Below are positions 35,702 to 44,549 of a DNA stretch of 64,000 nt, in pieces. Position 1 is the first letter of the stretch. Every line of letters starts with the position of its first letter. The translations under genes were made by a program, and so were the position numbers. The notes beneath the pieces were generated by a model, which worked only from the letters and a program-made list of their open reading frames with translations, had not been told where the DNA came from and ran no database searches. The stretch comes from Rhodoferax sp. (lineage in GTDB: Bacteria; Pseudomonadota; Gammaproteobacteria; Burkholderiales; Burkholderiaceae_C), in the NCBI RefSeq assembly GCF_030646845.1, contig NZ_JAUSLE010000026.1:1-64000 (forward strand), in the 5' to 3' direction.

Positions 35702-37213
35702 TCAGTCTTCGACAAACGCCTCTTCGCGTTTCTTCTTGATCGAGGGCAGCAGCACGATCACCAGCAGCAGGACCGCCACGGCCAACAGGCTGGCCGACAG
35801 GCCACGCGTGACGAAGACGCTCCAGTCACCTCGCGACAGCAGCAAGGCCCGGCGCAGGTTTTCCTCCATCATGGGCCCGAGGATGAAGCCCAGCAGCAGC
35901 GGTGCGGGCTCGGCACCGAGCTTGATGAACAGATAGCCGATGACACCGAACATCGCCACCATCCAGATGTCCCAGGTGTTGTTGTTCGTGGAGTAAACGC
36001 CGATGGCACAGAACAGCACAATGGCCGGGAACAGCCAGCGATACGGCACGCTCAGCAGCCTGATCCAGATGCCGATCAAAGGCAGGTTCAGGATGATCAG
36101 CATGGCATTGCCAATCCACATTGAAGCGATCAGACCCCAGAACAGTTCAGGATTGCTGGTCATCACCTGCGGTCCGGGCTGGATGTTGTGGATGGTCATG
36201 GCCCCCACCATCAGGGCCATCACCGCATTGGGCGGAATACCCAGGGTCAGCAGAGGAATGAAGGAGGTCTGCGAGGCGGCATTATTGGCCGCTTCCGGCG
36301 CGGCCACACCACGGATGTTGCCCTTGCCAAACGGCACTTCGCCCGGTTGCAGCTTGGTTTTCTTCTCCAGCGTGTAGGCGGCAAAAGCAGCCATCACGGC
36401 ACCGCCACCGGGCAGGATACCCAGGACGGCACCCAGTGATGTGCCGCGCAGAATGGCAGGCACCATGCGCTTGAAATCCTGCTTGTTCGGCAACAGCCCT
36501 TTCACATCGGCCGTAAATACCTCGCGCTCGCTCTCATGCTTGCCCAGGTTGCTGATGATCTCACCGTAGCCGAACACCCCCATGGCGATCACGATAAAGC
36601 CAATGCCATCCGTCAATTCCGGAATGTCAAAGCTGAAACGGGCCACACCCGAATTCACGTCGGTGCCCACCATGCCCAGCAGCAGGCCCAGCACAATCAT
36701 GCCGAAGGCCTTGAGCAGCGAGCCCGACGCCAGCACCACAGCGCCGATCAGACCCAGGATCATCAAGGAAAAATACTCGGCCGGGCCAAACAGGAAGGCG
36801 ACTTCGGTCAGTGGCACGGCAAAGGCCGCCAGCACCAGCGTACCGACACAACCGGCGAAGAACGAACCCATGCCCGCCGCCGCCAGCGCCGGACCCGCTC
36901 GTCCCTGACGCGCCATCTGATAGCCATCGATCACGGTCACCACGGACGATGATTCACCGGGAAGGTTGACCAGAATGGCGGTCGTCGAACCACCGTACTG
37001 CGCACCGTAATAAATGCCTGCCAGCATGATCAACGCCGACACCGGTGGCAAGGCGTAGGTGGCCGGCAACAGCATGGCAATGGTGGCCAGCGGGCCAATG
37101 CCGGGCAGCACGCCGATCAGCGTGCCCAGCAGACACCCGACAAACGCATACATCAGGTTGATCGGCGTGAAGGCCACGCTGAAACCCAGCGACAGGTTGG
37201 TAAACAGATCCAT
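35702..37213 (-). CDS. tctA: Tripartite tricarboxylate transporter, large permease
   Basis: A 503-residue integral membrane protein of the TctA family with about twelve helices. Conserved blocks GTLIGVLPGIGPLATIAMLLP, YGAQYGGSTTAILVNLPGES (the substrate-binding signature) and LGILPGGGAVMAAFAAYTLEKK are intact. It couples proton or sodium gradients to import of citrate or other carboxylates captured by a periplasmic receptor. Cotranscribed with tctB after 9 bp; terminated by the hairpin at 35656-35682. A tctC gene does not precede tctB, unlike the classical order. Confidence 0.93.
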   Translation of the reverse strand: MDLFTNLSLGFSVAFTPINLMYAFVGCLLGTLIGVLPGIGPLATIAMLLPATYALPPVSALIMLAGIYYGAQYGGSTTAILVNLPGESSSVVTVIDGYQMARQGRAGPALAAAGMGSFFAGCVGTLVLAAFAVPLTEVAFLFGPAEYFSLMILGLIGAVVLASGSLLKAFGMIVLGLLLGMVGTDVNSGVARFSFDIPELTDGIGFIVIAMGVFGYGEIISNLGKHESEREVFTADVKGLLPNKQDFKRMVPAILRGTSLGAVLGILPGGGAVMAAFAAYTLEKKTKLQPGEVPFGKGNIRGVAAPEAANNAASQTSFIPLLTLGIPPNAVMALMVGAMTIHNIQPGPQVMTSNPELFWGLIASMWIGNAMLIILNLPLIGIWIRLLSVPYRWLFPAIVLFCAIGVYSTNNNTWDIWMVAMFGVIGYLFIKLGAEPAPLLLGFILGPMMEENLRRALLLSRGDWSVFVTRGLSASLLAVAVLLLVIVLLPSIKKKREEAFVED

Positions 37214-37222
37214 TGTTATTCC

Positions 37223-37711
37223 TTAACCTGTAATAAACGTCGGCCACACCGGAAACTGCAACTTGAGCAGCACGATGAAGGCCAGGTAACTGATGATCGC
37301 CAGCACGGTGGCCAGAATCACGACTTCCTTGAGTTTGAATTCTTCACCGGCCAGGCTGGCGATGAAGGTCAGGGCATAAATGCCGGCGATCAGCCCCATG
37401 GCCGGAATCTTCAGGCTGGGAAGCCCGCCGATCATCAGGCCGAACACCAGGTTGGCCCCAATGATGAAGAACAGGGGTTTCCAGGCCCAGGTGCCAATCT
37501 TGTCCCCGTCTTCGGTTTCGACCACCAGGGCCTTGAACGTGATAACGACCCCAAGGATCGCCAGCAAGACGCCCAGCATCATCGGAAAGTAACCGGGCCC
37601 CATGCGCGCGCCAGTGCCGACGTTGTAAGTAGCGGCACCCCAGGCAAAGGCCACGCCGACACCCATGAACATGAGTCCGGAGAAAAAGTCTTTTTGACTC
37701 TTGATATTCAT
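37223..37711 (-). CDS. tctB: Tripartite tricarboxylate transporter, small permease
   Basis: A 162-residue TctB protein with four membrane helices (DFFSGLMFMGVGVAFAWGAA, FPMMLGVLLAILGVVITF, PLFFIIGANLVFGLMIGGLP, VVILATVLAIISYLAFIVLL). It partners TctA in a three-part carboxylate importer. ATG 37711 follows a GAGGAG Shine-Dalgarno; the longer upstream frame is not needed. First gene of the tctBA unit. Confidence 0.9.
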   Translation of the reverse strand: MNIKSQKDFFSGLMFMGVGVAFAWGAATYNVGTGARMGPGYFPMMLGVLLAILGVVITFKALVVETEDGDKIGTWAWKPLFFIIGANLVFGLMIGGLPSLKIPAMGLIAGIYALTFIASLAGEEFKLKEVVILATVLAIISYLAFIVLLKLQFPVWPTFITG

Positions 37712-37784
37712 GAATAAGCTCCTCGAATAATTCGAACCGCTCATTTTGCCCGGGAAATCCATGCCACTGGCATGTGGATTTCAC

Positions 37785-39584
37785 CTATGTCAACGGTGGC
37801 GTCGACGACAGGATTTCCTCCACCACCGTCAGCCCTTCCGCTACCCGCAAGGCGCCAGCCAGCCGCAAGGGGCGCATGCCGTCGCTCACAGCCTGGCGTC
37901 GCAGCGCATCCGTGTTGGGTTCCCGGTTGATCTTGTCCTTGAAGGCTTCCGTCACGACCAGCAGCTCATACAGACCCATGCGGCCCATGAAACCGGTCAT
38001 GCGGCAATCAACACACCCCACTGCTTTGAAGGGTTTGTAGCCGCCACTGATCTGCCACGGCTTGACGACCTCCGCCAGCGCCTCCCGCGTGGCTGCGGGG
38101 TCGGGCACCTTGCATTGTTTGCACAAGGTGCGCACCAGCCGCTGCGCCAGCACCCCGAGCAGGGTGGCGTTGATCAGGTAGGACGGAATGCCGAGCTCCA
38201 TCAAGCGCGTCACGGCCGAGGGTGCATCGTTGGTGTGCAGGGTGGAGAACACCAGATGGCCGGTCAGCGCCGCCTGCACGGCCATCTCGGCCGTCTGCTG
38301 GTCGCGGATCTCGCCCACCATGATGATGTCCGGGTCTTGCCGCATGAGGGCGCGCAATCCTTCAGGGAATCCGAAATCAAGCTGCGGCTGCACCTGGGTC
38401 TGGTTGAACGAGGGCTCGATCATTTCAATCGGGTCTTCCACCGTGCTGACGTTCACCTCTTCTGTTGCCACGCGCTTGAGCGTGGAGTACAGCGTGGTGG
38501 TCTTGCCGGACCCGGTCGGCCCGGTCACCAGAATAATGCCGTAGGGGCGTTTGACCAGGGTCTCCCAACGTTGCGCATCGTGCGCGGCAAAGCCCAGCGC
38601 ATCGAGGTCCTTGACAGCGTTGTCGGGGTCGAAGATGCGCATGACCATCTTCTCGCCAAAGGCTGTGGGCAGAGTGGAAATGCGCATCTCGATTTCATCG
38701 CCGCGCGGGTTGCGCGTCTTGATGCGGCCATCCTGCGGCCGGCGTTTTTCCACCACGTCCATGCGCCCCAGCAGCTTGATGCGCGCCGTCATGGCATTGA
38801 GCACGCCCATGGGCATCTGGTAGACCGGGTGCAGCACACCGTCGATGCGAAAGCGGATCACGCCCTGCTCGCGGCGCGGCTCCAGGTGGATGTCGCTGGC
38901 ACGCTGGTCAAACGCGTACTGCCAGAGCCAGTCCACCACCTGCACGACACCCTGGTCATTGGCATCGAGCTGCTTGTTGGTCTTGCCCAGTTCCACCAGC
39001 TGCTCAAAGCTGGCGCCGCCACTGTTGCCGCCCGCCTTGTTGGCCGCTTTCACTGACTTGGCGAGCGCAAAAAACTCGGCCGTGTAGCGGTGGATCTCCT
39101 GGGGGCTGGCGACGACCCGGCGCACACGCCGGCGCGACTGCCGCTCCACCTCGGCGACCCAGTCGGCAATGAAGGGCTCGGCGGTGGCCACGATGACTTC
39201 GGTCGCCGTCACCTGCACCGGCAAAATCTTGTGGCGCTCGGCGTAGGCCGCGCTCATGGTGTCGGCCACCTTGCCGACCTCCACCTTCAGCGGGTCAATC
39301 CGCAAGTAGTCCAGCCCGGCACGCGTTGCCACCCACTGCGTCAGCAACTCGATGTCCAGCGGCTTGTCATCACTGGCGCGTCGCACTGACACACTGGCCA
39401 GTCGCACCAGGGGGTGCTGCACACTTTCGGCCTGGGCGCAGCGTGCGGTGATGCGTTGCGCTTCCTCCGTGTTGATGACGCCGTCGCTGTGTAGCCACTC
39501 CACCAGTCGGCGCCAGTCCAGCGGCCCGCTATAAGGAGCTCCAGTCGACGGCTTGGCGTTGCCTGGCACAGCGGAATTCTTCAT
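37785..39584 (-). CDS. GspE/PilB-family secretion ATPase
   Basis: A 599-residue traffic ATPase of type II secretion/type IV pilus systems. N-terminal GspE_N domain (~30-190), then Walker A TGPTGSGKTTT, Asp box VEDPIEM, Walker B DPDIIMVGEIRDQQTAEMA and His box TLHTNDAPSA. The four-cysteine zinc motif (CKQCKVPD...CVDCRMTG) near 500 is present. No pseudopilin or secretin genes are adjacent, so it is an orphan copy or its partners lie elsewhere. Its start overlaps the stop of the upstream methyltransferase-like gene by 4 bp. ATG 39584 chosen. Confidence 0.9.
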   Translation of the reverse strand: MKNSAVPGNAKPSTGAPYSGPLDWRRLVEWLHSDGVINTEEAQRITARCAQAESVQHPLVRLASVSVRRASDDKPLDIELLTQWVATRAGLDYLRIDPLKVEVGKVADTMSAAYAERHKILPVQVTATEVIVATAEPFIADWVAEVERQSRRRVRRVVASPQEIHRYTAEFFALAKSVKAANKAGGNSGGASFEQLVELGKTNKQLDANDQGVVQVVDWLWQYAFDQRASDIHLEPRREQGVIRFRIDGVLHPVYQMPMGVLNAMTARIKLLGRMDVVEKRRPQDGRIKTRNPRGDEIEMRISTLPTAFGEKMVMRIFDPDNAVKDLDALGFAAHDAQRWETLVKRPYGIILVTGPTGSGKTTTLYSTLKRVATEEVNVSTVEDPIEMIEPSFNQTQVQPQLDFGFPEGLRALMRQDPDIIMVGEIRDQQTAEMAVQAALTGHLVFSTLHTNDAPSAVTRLMELGIPSYLINATLLGVLAQRLVRTLCKQCKVPDPAATREALAEVVKPWQISGGYKPFKAVGCVDCRMTGFMGRMGLYELLVVTEAFKDKINREPNTDALRRQAVSDGMRPLRLAGALRVAEGLTVVEEILSSTPPLT

Positions 39585-40336
39585 TTCAGCATCGGCTTGA
39601 AGACCCGCGCCCATTTGGCGGCAGGCAGGCCCCATTGCGCCTGAATGATCGCGGCACGGGCCTCAAGCACTTCGCGCTTGGGCCGGCTGGGCGTGCGCTG
39701 GGCCAGCACCACCGTGTTGCCTTCGCGTGTGGGTTTGAAGGCCCACACCGCATCAGCCCCGAAAGCGGCCGAAATCTTTTCGACACTGCGCGCAAAGCTG
39801 GACGCCCGGCCAAACAGATTGACGGTCATGCAACCATCCGCGGTCAGCAGGCGTCGACAGTTCGAATAAAAGGGGAAGCTGTCAAGCACGGGCGCTGCGG
39901 CCTCATGGTCGTACAGATCAACCTGCAGCGCATCCACCGTGCCCCACCACCTGGCATCCTGGATTTCAAGTGCCGCGTCGTTCAATATCACCTGCATGCG
40001 GGCATTGTCTGCCGGCAGCTTGAACCAGCCACGGCACGCCGCCAGCACCTGGGGATTGAGCTCGATGGCAACCGTCTTCATGCGCAGCTCTTTGTGGCAA
40101 AACTTGGTGAGCGAACCGGCCCCCAATCCGAGCTGCATGGCCTGACGCTTCGGCACGGAGTCCGGCTCCACAAACAGCAGCCAGGCCATCATGCGCTGGA
40201 TGTACTCATGAAACAGCACGGTGGGCGCGTCGATGAGCATGGAGCCCTGAATCCACTCCGTGCCCAGATGGAGGTGACGAAGCGGGCCTTCGTCGGAGAA
40301 GTTGACTTCGGGGAGAGTATTGGTGCGTTTTTTCAA
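39581..40336 (-). CDS. Spermidine-synthase-like protein
   Basis: A 251-residue Rossmann-fold protein of the spermine/spermidine synthase superfamily (SAM-type fold): QLGLGAGSLTKFCHKEL, TVAIELNPQVLAACRGWF, ILNDAALEI and VDLYDHEAAAPV. Residues for polyamine transfer are not evident, so activity is open; many such proteins are annotated simply as synthase-like. The start is uncertain: TTG 40336 gives MKKRTNTLPEVNFSDEG and fits the domain, but no strong Shine-Dalgarno is seen. Its stop overlaps the secretion ATPase start. Confidence 0.75.
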   Translation of the reverse strand: MKKRTNTLPEVNFSDEGPLRHLHLGTEWIQGSMLIDAPTVLFHEYIQRMMAWLLFVEPDSVPKRQAMQLGLGAGSLTKFCHKELRMKTVAIELNPQVLAACRGWFKLPADNARMQVILNDAALEIQDARWWGTVDALQVDLYDHEAAAPVLDSFPFYSNCRRLLTADGCMTVNLFGRASSFARSVEKISAAFGADAVWAFKPTREGNTVVLAQRTPSRPKREVLEARAAIIQAQWGLPAAKWARVFKPMLK

Positions 40337-40373
40337 GATGAGGGCATTATCCCCAAACGCCAGTCTGAATCGT

Positions 40374-40910
40374 TTACAGCAAGCCGGCAGCGGCGACCAC
40401 CTCACGCCAGGCGGCCAGCTTGCGCTCGAAACTCCAGCTGGCATTCGCCGGACTGGTGGATGGAAGTCTGTACACCGGCAAACCCAGTGTGGCCGTGTAC
40501 TTGGCATGGCGAAAGCTCTCGCCGCCGTTATGGGCTATTGCCCTGAGCTGCGGACAGCGACGCGCGAGGCTGGCGAAATCGTTGACTTCTGCGTTGCGGA
40601 TAGCCGTGTCCAGACTGCCGGTGCGCTCGCAGGAGGCGTAGACATCCCATACACCCAGCCCCCGGTCGAGCAACCATTTGCTACGTTTTTCATAGCTATC
40701 CAGGCTTATATCGAGATGGCTAGAGGGCCAAATGGCTTTAAGTATTCGCCAGAAATGGTTCTGCGGATGGGCATAGTACTGCTGGCGCGCCAGCGACGCC
40801 ACGCTGGGAAAGCTGCCCAATATCAGCAGCCGCGTGTTCTCCGAGACAATGGGCGGCAAGCCAGTCAAGCGTTGCGGTGGGGTCCCGTCGTTTTGTTTGT
40901 TGTTCTGCAT
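40374..40910 (-). CDS. DNA-deoxyinosine glycosylase (UDG superfamily)
   Basis: A 178-residue uracil-DNA-glycosylase-fold enzyme of the inosine/hypoxanthine-specific group. ILGSFPSVASLARQQYYAHPQNHFWRIL holds the water-activating motif and LPSTSPANA the DNA-minor-groove loop. It removes hypoxanthine from DNA after adenine deamination. Between residues ~60 and 76 the segment WPSSHLDISLDSYEKRSKW is encoded by a near-perfect copy of the dispersed repeat, inserted in a variable surface stretch; the core motifs lie either side and look intact. Confidence 0.85.
   Translation of the reverse strand: MQNNKQNDGTPPQRLTGLPPIVSENTRLLILGSFPSVASLARQQYYAHPQNHFWRILKAIWPSSHLDISLDSYEKRSKWLLDRGLGVWDVYASCERTGSLDTAIRNAEVNDFASLARRCPQLRAIAHNGGESFRHAKYTATLGLPVYRLPSTSPANASWSFERKLAAWREVVAAAGLL
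40680..40729 (-). repeat. Dispersed repeat element inside the glycosylase gene
   Basis: One of the best full-length copies: on the minus strand GGCCCTCTAGCC and GATATAAGCC precede the 17-bp core 40680-40696 (GCTAT...GTAGC). In frame with the host gene. Confidence 0.8.
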
Positions 40911-40950
40911 CTGGATTAGGTAGACAACTCAACAATACTCCCAGCCGGGA

Positions 40951-43593
40951 TCAAACCCGCTGCGCAAACGCCTCAAAGCCCTCTATCGGCAGCGGTCGGC
41001 TGAAGAAATAGCCCTGATACGCATGGCAGCCGGAACTGGCCAGGAAGTCCCGTTGCGCTGCGCTTTCAACGCCTTCTGCAATGACCCCTAAACCAAGGCT
41101 CTGGGCGAGCGCAATGATGGTTTTGGCAATGGCGGCATCATTCGGATCGCTAAGCACGTCGCGCACAAAAGACTGGTCAATCTTCAACTGATCCAGCGGC
41201 AGGCGCTTCAGGTACGACAGCGAGGAATAGCCAGTGCCAAAGTCATCGAGAGAAAAGCCCACGCCCTTGGCCTTCAGCGCAAACATTTTCTCGATAATTT
41301 CCTCAACGTTCGAGACCAGCAGGCTCTCGGTGAGCTCCAGCTTCAGCCGCTGCGGGTTCGCACCGGTCTTGTGGAGTACCGTTAGCACCAGCTCCACAAA
41401 GTCGGCTTGTCGGAACTGGTGGGCGCTGACATTCACCGCAACGGTGAGATGGGCCATCTCGGGTTGGGTGGCCCATACAGCCAATTGAGTGCAGGCGGTT
41501 TCCAGTACCCAGTGGCCCAAAGGCAAAATCAGTCCGGTTTCTTCGGCCAGGGGAATGAAGTCGGCCGGCGACACCATGCCGCGCTGGGGATGCTGCCAGC
41601 GCAGCAGGACTTCGGCTCCCGTCAGACGGCTATCACCTACGACCTGAGCCTGGTAGTGAAGCAAAAACTGCTGCGCGTGAACCGCCTCGCGCAGATCCTT
41701 TTCCAGAGCGGCCCGTTCTACGACCACCGTCTCCATGTCCGGATCAAAGAAACGCAAGGCATTGCGCCCCGCATCCTTTGATCTGTACATGGCGAGGTCG
41801 GCCTGTTTTAACAGCACCTCAATCTCAATCGGCTGGCCACTGAACAAGGTCACTCCGACACTCGGCGTGATGCGGTACGCGACATCCTTGAGTGGATAGA
41901 TTTGGTTGAACGTGGCGAGAATTTTCTCGCCAACGGCTTCGGCCTGGGTAGCGGCATCCCGCTCGCTCCTGCCAAGGCTGGCCAGCATCACCACGAATTC
42001 ATCACCCCCCAGTCGTGCCACGGTATCTTCCGTTCGAACACAGGTGATCAGACGCTGGGCGACCTGCTTCAGCAGCAGGTCCCCCATGTCACGACCGAGT
42101 GTGTCGTTGAGCATTTTGAATCTATCGAGGTCAATGAGCAGCAGCGCACCATAACTGCCGTTACGCGAACTGCTGGTCACGGCCTGTCGCAGGCGATCCA
42201 GCAGAAGAGTCCGATTGGGCAGGCCCGTCAGCGGATCAAAAAAGGCCAACTCATTGATCTTTTCTTCCGCCTGTTTGCGCTCGGTAATGTCCTCCGCTGA
42301 GGAAAGTGTTCCCACTACAGCGCCCGATTCATTTCGCAGCAGGGTATTGTTCCAGGCCAGGATCAGCTCCTCACCACTTGCAGTAACGATGCGGTTCTCG
42401 TAACGTTCCAGAAGTTTCTCTTCGCCGGACATCAGTCCATTGAACACCTGGCGAACCGTACTCTGTTCGTCTTTCGGCAGGAAGCCTGCGAACCAGTCCG
42501 CGCCAAGCAATTCGCCTTCTGGCTTGCCAAGAAGTTGCGCCCCTTTCTTGTTGATCATTGCGATCCTGCCACTGCTGTCAAGCGCCATCAGCATGACGCC
42601 GGCAATGTCCAGGTATCGTTGTGCCACATCGCGTTCGCTGGCCAGTTCAGCAGTTCGTTCAAGCACCTTGGCTTGCGCCGCCACAAGGTGGCGCACCTTC
42701 ACCTTGACCTGCCAACGCAGCACGGCTGCTGCAATGACCAGCAACACCACCAGGGCGCACAGCACGCCCAGCGCCTGCCAGACTCCAGGCGGCACCAGTG
42801 TTGTCGGGCCCTCACCGCGCCATTTTTTCAGAATCTTGAAGTACTCGGACTCCGGGTCCTGCTGCCACGCAGCCAGCTGTCGGTCAATCGCCGTCAGCAA
42901 GTCCGGGTTGCGGCCCTCTGCGGTGGCATAGAACAGCCGGGAGGGCTGAAACATGATGGGTGTTTCAACCAGCTTGTAGCGGGGCGCATTGAAATCACCA
43001 AAGCGATTGTTGGCGATGGCTGCGTCGGCCTCGCCGGACGAGACCAGTGCAAACACGTCATTGAGGGTCTTGGCCGGGACCATTTCCACCTTGAGTCCGA
43101 AGCCAGCCACCATCCCGCCAAAAAACTCTTCCTGAATACTGCCGCCGAGCACTGCAATCCGCTTGCCATTGAGGTCAAACGTGGAGGCCATCGGCACCGC
43201 TGCACGACTGTAAATCTGCGACCAGCTATACAGCGATGGCACCTGGTGAAAGTCAAAAACCTGATCACGCGGCCCGGAATAGGCCACATCGGGCATCAGG
43301 TCGATCTTCCCGGCTTTCAGCGCATCCAGACACTCCTGCCAGGTGCACGGCACATACTCAAGCGTCCAGTCTTCCCTGGCCGCAATGCTATTCAGGACAT
43401 CAATCAGGATTCCCGCAGGCTTTCCTGCCGAGTTGGTGAAAATCTTGGGCTCGTTGGGATAGACGCCCACCCGTACTTCCCGCGCCTGGACCACGTCAAC
43501 ACTGCCGAGCCCGACACAACAAACCACGCCAGATAGCCAGATCAGGCGGCGTAATCTCAAAGCGAGTGACTTCAAGGCAAGATTCTTCATCAT
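40951..43593 (-). CDS. Sensor GGDEF/EAL protein with periplasmic binding domain
   Basis: An 880-residue inner-membrane protein. Signal/anchor ~15-35, a SBP_bac_3 solute-binding domain in the periplasm (~40-255, EVRVGVYPNEPKIF), a membrane helix (~280-300), a PAS domain (~330-440), then GGDEF (RLGGDEFVVML intact) and EAL. The EAL signature is EVL (TGAEVLLRWQHP), while the later LDDFGTGYSSLSYL and KIDQSFV motifs are present. It may make and/or degrade cyclic di-GMP in response to an amino-acid-like ligand. Its start overlaps the tatD stop; two adjacent ATGs (43593, 43590) are possible. Confidence 0.9.
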   Translation of the reverse strand: MMKNLALKSLALRLRRLIWLSGVVCCVGLGSVDVVQAREVRVGVYPNEPKIFTNSAGKPAGILIDVLNSIAAREDWTLEYVPCTWQECLDALKAGKIDLMPDVAYSGPRDQVFDFHQVPSLYSWSQIYSRAAVPMASTFDLNGKRIAVLGGSIQEEFFGGMVAGFGLKVEMVPAKTLNDVFALVSSGEADAAIANNRFGDFNAPRYKLVETPIMFQPSRLFYATAEGRNPDLLTAIDRQLAAWQQDPESEYFKILKKWRGEGPTTLVPPGVWQALGVLCALVVLLVIAAAVLRWQVKVKVRHLVAAQAKVLERTAELASERDVAQRYLDIAGVMLMALDSSGRIAMINKKGAQLLGKPEGELLGADWFAGFLPKDEQSTVRQVFNGLMSGEEKLLERYENRIVTASGEELILAWNNTLLRNESGAVVGTLSSAEDITERKQAEEKINELAFFDPLTGLPNRTLLLDRLRQAVTSSSRNGSYGALLLIDLDRFKMLNDTLGRDMGDLLLKQVAQRLITCVRTEDTVARLGGDEFVVMLASLGRSERDAATQAEAVGEKILATFNQIYPLKDVAYRITPSVGVTLFSGQPIEIEVLLKQADLAMYRSKDAGRNALRFFDPDMETVVVERAALEKDLREAVHAQQFLLHYQAQVVGDSRLTGAEVLLRWQHPQRGMVSPADFIPLAEETGLILPLGHWVLETACTQLAVWATQPEMAHLTVAVNVSAHQFRQADFVELVLTVLHKTGANPQRLKLELTESLLVSNVEEIIEKMFALKAKGVGFSLDDFGTGYSSLSYLKRLPLDQLKIDQSFVRDVLSDPNDAAIAKTIIALAQSLGLGVIAEGVESAAQRDFLASSGCHAYQGYFFSRPLPIEGFEAFAQRV

Positions 43594-44456
43594 TCGGGCG
43601 TCGGCACCAGGGTGCACAAACGCGGCAGGGCGGCGAGCGCGTTGCGCGTGGTCGCCAGGGCCAAATCGCCGGGGGTCATGCCGCGCAAGACCGCCAGTTC
43701 GGCCCCCATGCGGGGCAATTCGCCGGGCTCGTTGCGCCCCTGCGGCTCGCCGGCCGTGCGCTGCTCCGCCGTTTTGTACAACCAGTGCGGCGGCATGTCG
43801 GGCGCATCGGTCTCCATCACGATGGCGTCCAGCGGCAGGCTGGCGGCCAGCCGGCGCAGCTGCAAGGCGCGCTCATAGGTCAGGGCGCCGCCAAAGCCGA
43901 GCTTGAAGCCCAGCGCGATGAACGCCTGCGCCTGCTGCGCGCTGCCGCTGAAGGCATGGGCAATGCCGTGCCACGCGGTGCCGGTCGCCCTGCCACAAGC
44001 CACGGTGCGCAGGCCCTTGAGCAGCCGATCCGCTGCGCGGCGCCCATGCAGGAGCACCGGCAACCCATGCTGGCGCGCCAGCTTGAGTTGTTCCAGGTAA
44101 AAGTATTCCTGGCGCTCACGCAGGGGGCTGGTCGTTAATTCCGGTACGAAATAGTCCAGGCCAATTTCCCCAACGGCCACCAATCGTGCGTCATCACGGT
44201 AACGCGTCAGGTATGCGTCCAGCGTCGCGAGATCCGTGTCCTGCGCCTTCGCGACGTACAAGGGGTGAATGCCCAGCGCGTAGCTGTCATTGCCTGCGTG
44301 CGCCAGCTGACGCACTGCGTCGAAGTTGGCGACCTCAACCGCTGGCAGCACGCAATGCGCTACGTTATTCGTAGCTGCTCGGGCCCGCACCGCCTGGGCG
44401 TCAGGCCCAAACTCTGCTGCATCCAGGTGGCAATGGGTGTCGATCCAGTAGGTCAT
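43590..44456 (-). CDS. TatD-family metal-dependent hydrolase
   Basis: A 288-residue amidohydrolase-fold nuclease. Metal ligands are DTHCHLDA (two His near 8 and 10), GEIGLDYF (Glu), LLHGRRA (His), HAFSG (His) and ETDAPD (Asp). TatD enzymes are 3'-5' exonucleases/DNases involved in DNA repair or apoptosis-like breakdown. The 17-bp repeat core GCTACG...CGTAGC is in frame near the N-terminus (AATNNVA). Overlaps the downstream GGDEF gene. Confidence 0.9.
   Translation of the reverse strand: MTYWIDTHCHLDAAEFGPDAQAVRARAATNNVAHCVLPAVEVANFDAVRQLAHAGNDSYALGIHPLYVAKAQDTDLATLDAYLTRYRDDARLVAVGEIGLDYFVPELTTSPLRERQEYFYLEQLKLARQHGLPVLLHGRRAADRLLKGLRTVACGRATGTAWHGIAHAFSGSAQQAQAFIALGFKLGFGGALTYERALQLRRLAASLPLDAIVMETDAPDMPPHWLYKTAEQRTAGEPQGRNEPGELPRMGAELAVLRGMTPGDLALATTRNALAALPRLCTLVPTPE
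44359..44375 (-). repeat. Repeat core inside tatD
   Basis: A 17-bp palindrome with perfect 6-bp arms, GCTACG and CGTAGC, around TTATT. The left half of the family is only weakly recognisable next to it. In frame. Confidence 0.5.
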
Positions 44457-44500
44457 GCAATGAACTTGCGCCAGCAAACGTCAAAAATTTAAACGTTTTA

Positions 44501-44549
44501 GGCCTCTAGCCCTCGTTGTATATGCGTCAGTAGCTATTAATTTAGTAGT
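44501..44549 (+). repeat. Dispersed repeat element; carries the stop of the R-M gene
   Basis: GGCCTCTAGCCCTCG and ATATGCG are followed by core 44533-44549 (GCTAT...GTAGT). It closely matches the copy at 11426-11475. The stop TAA of the minus-strand R-M gene lies within the core. Confidence 0.8.
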
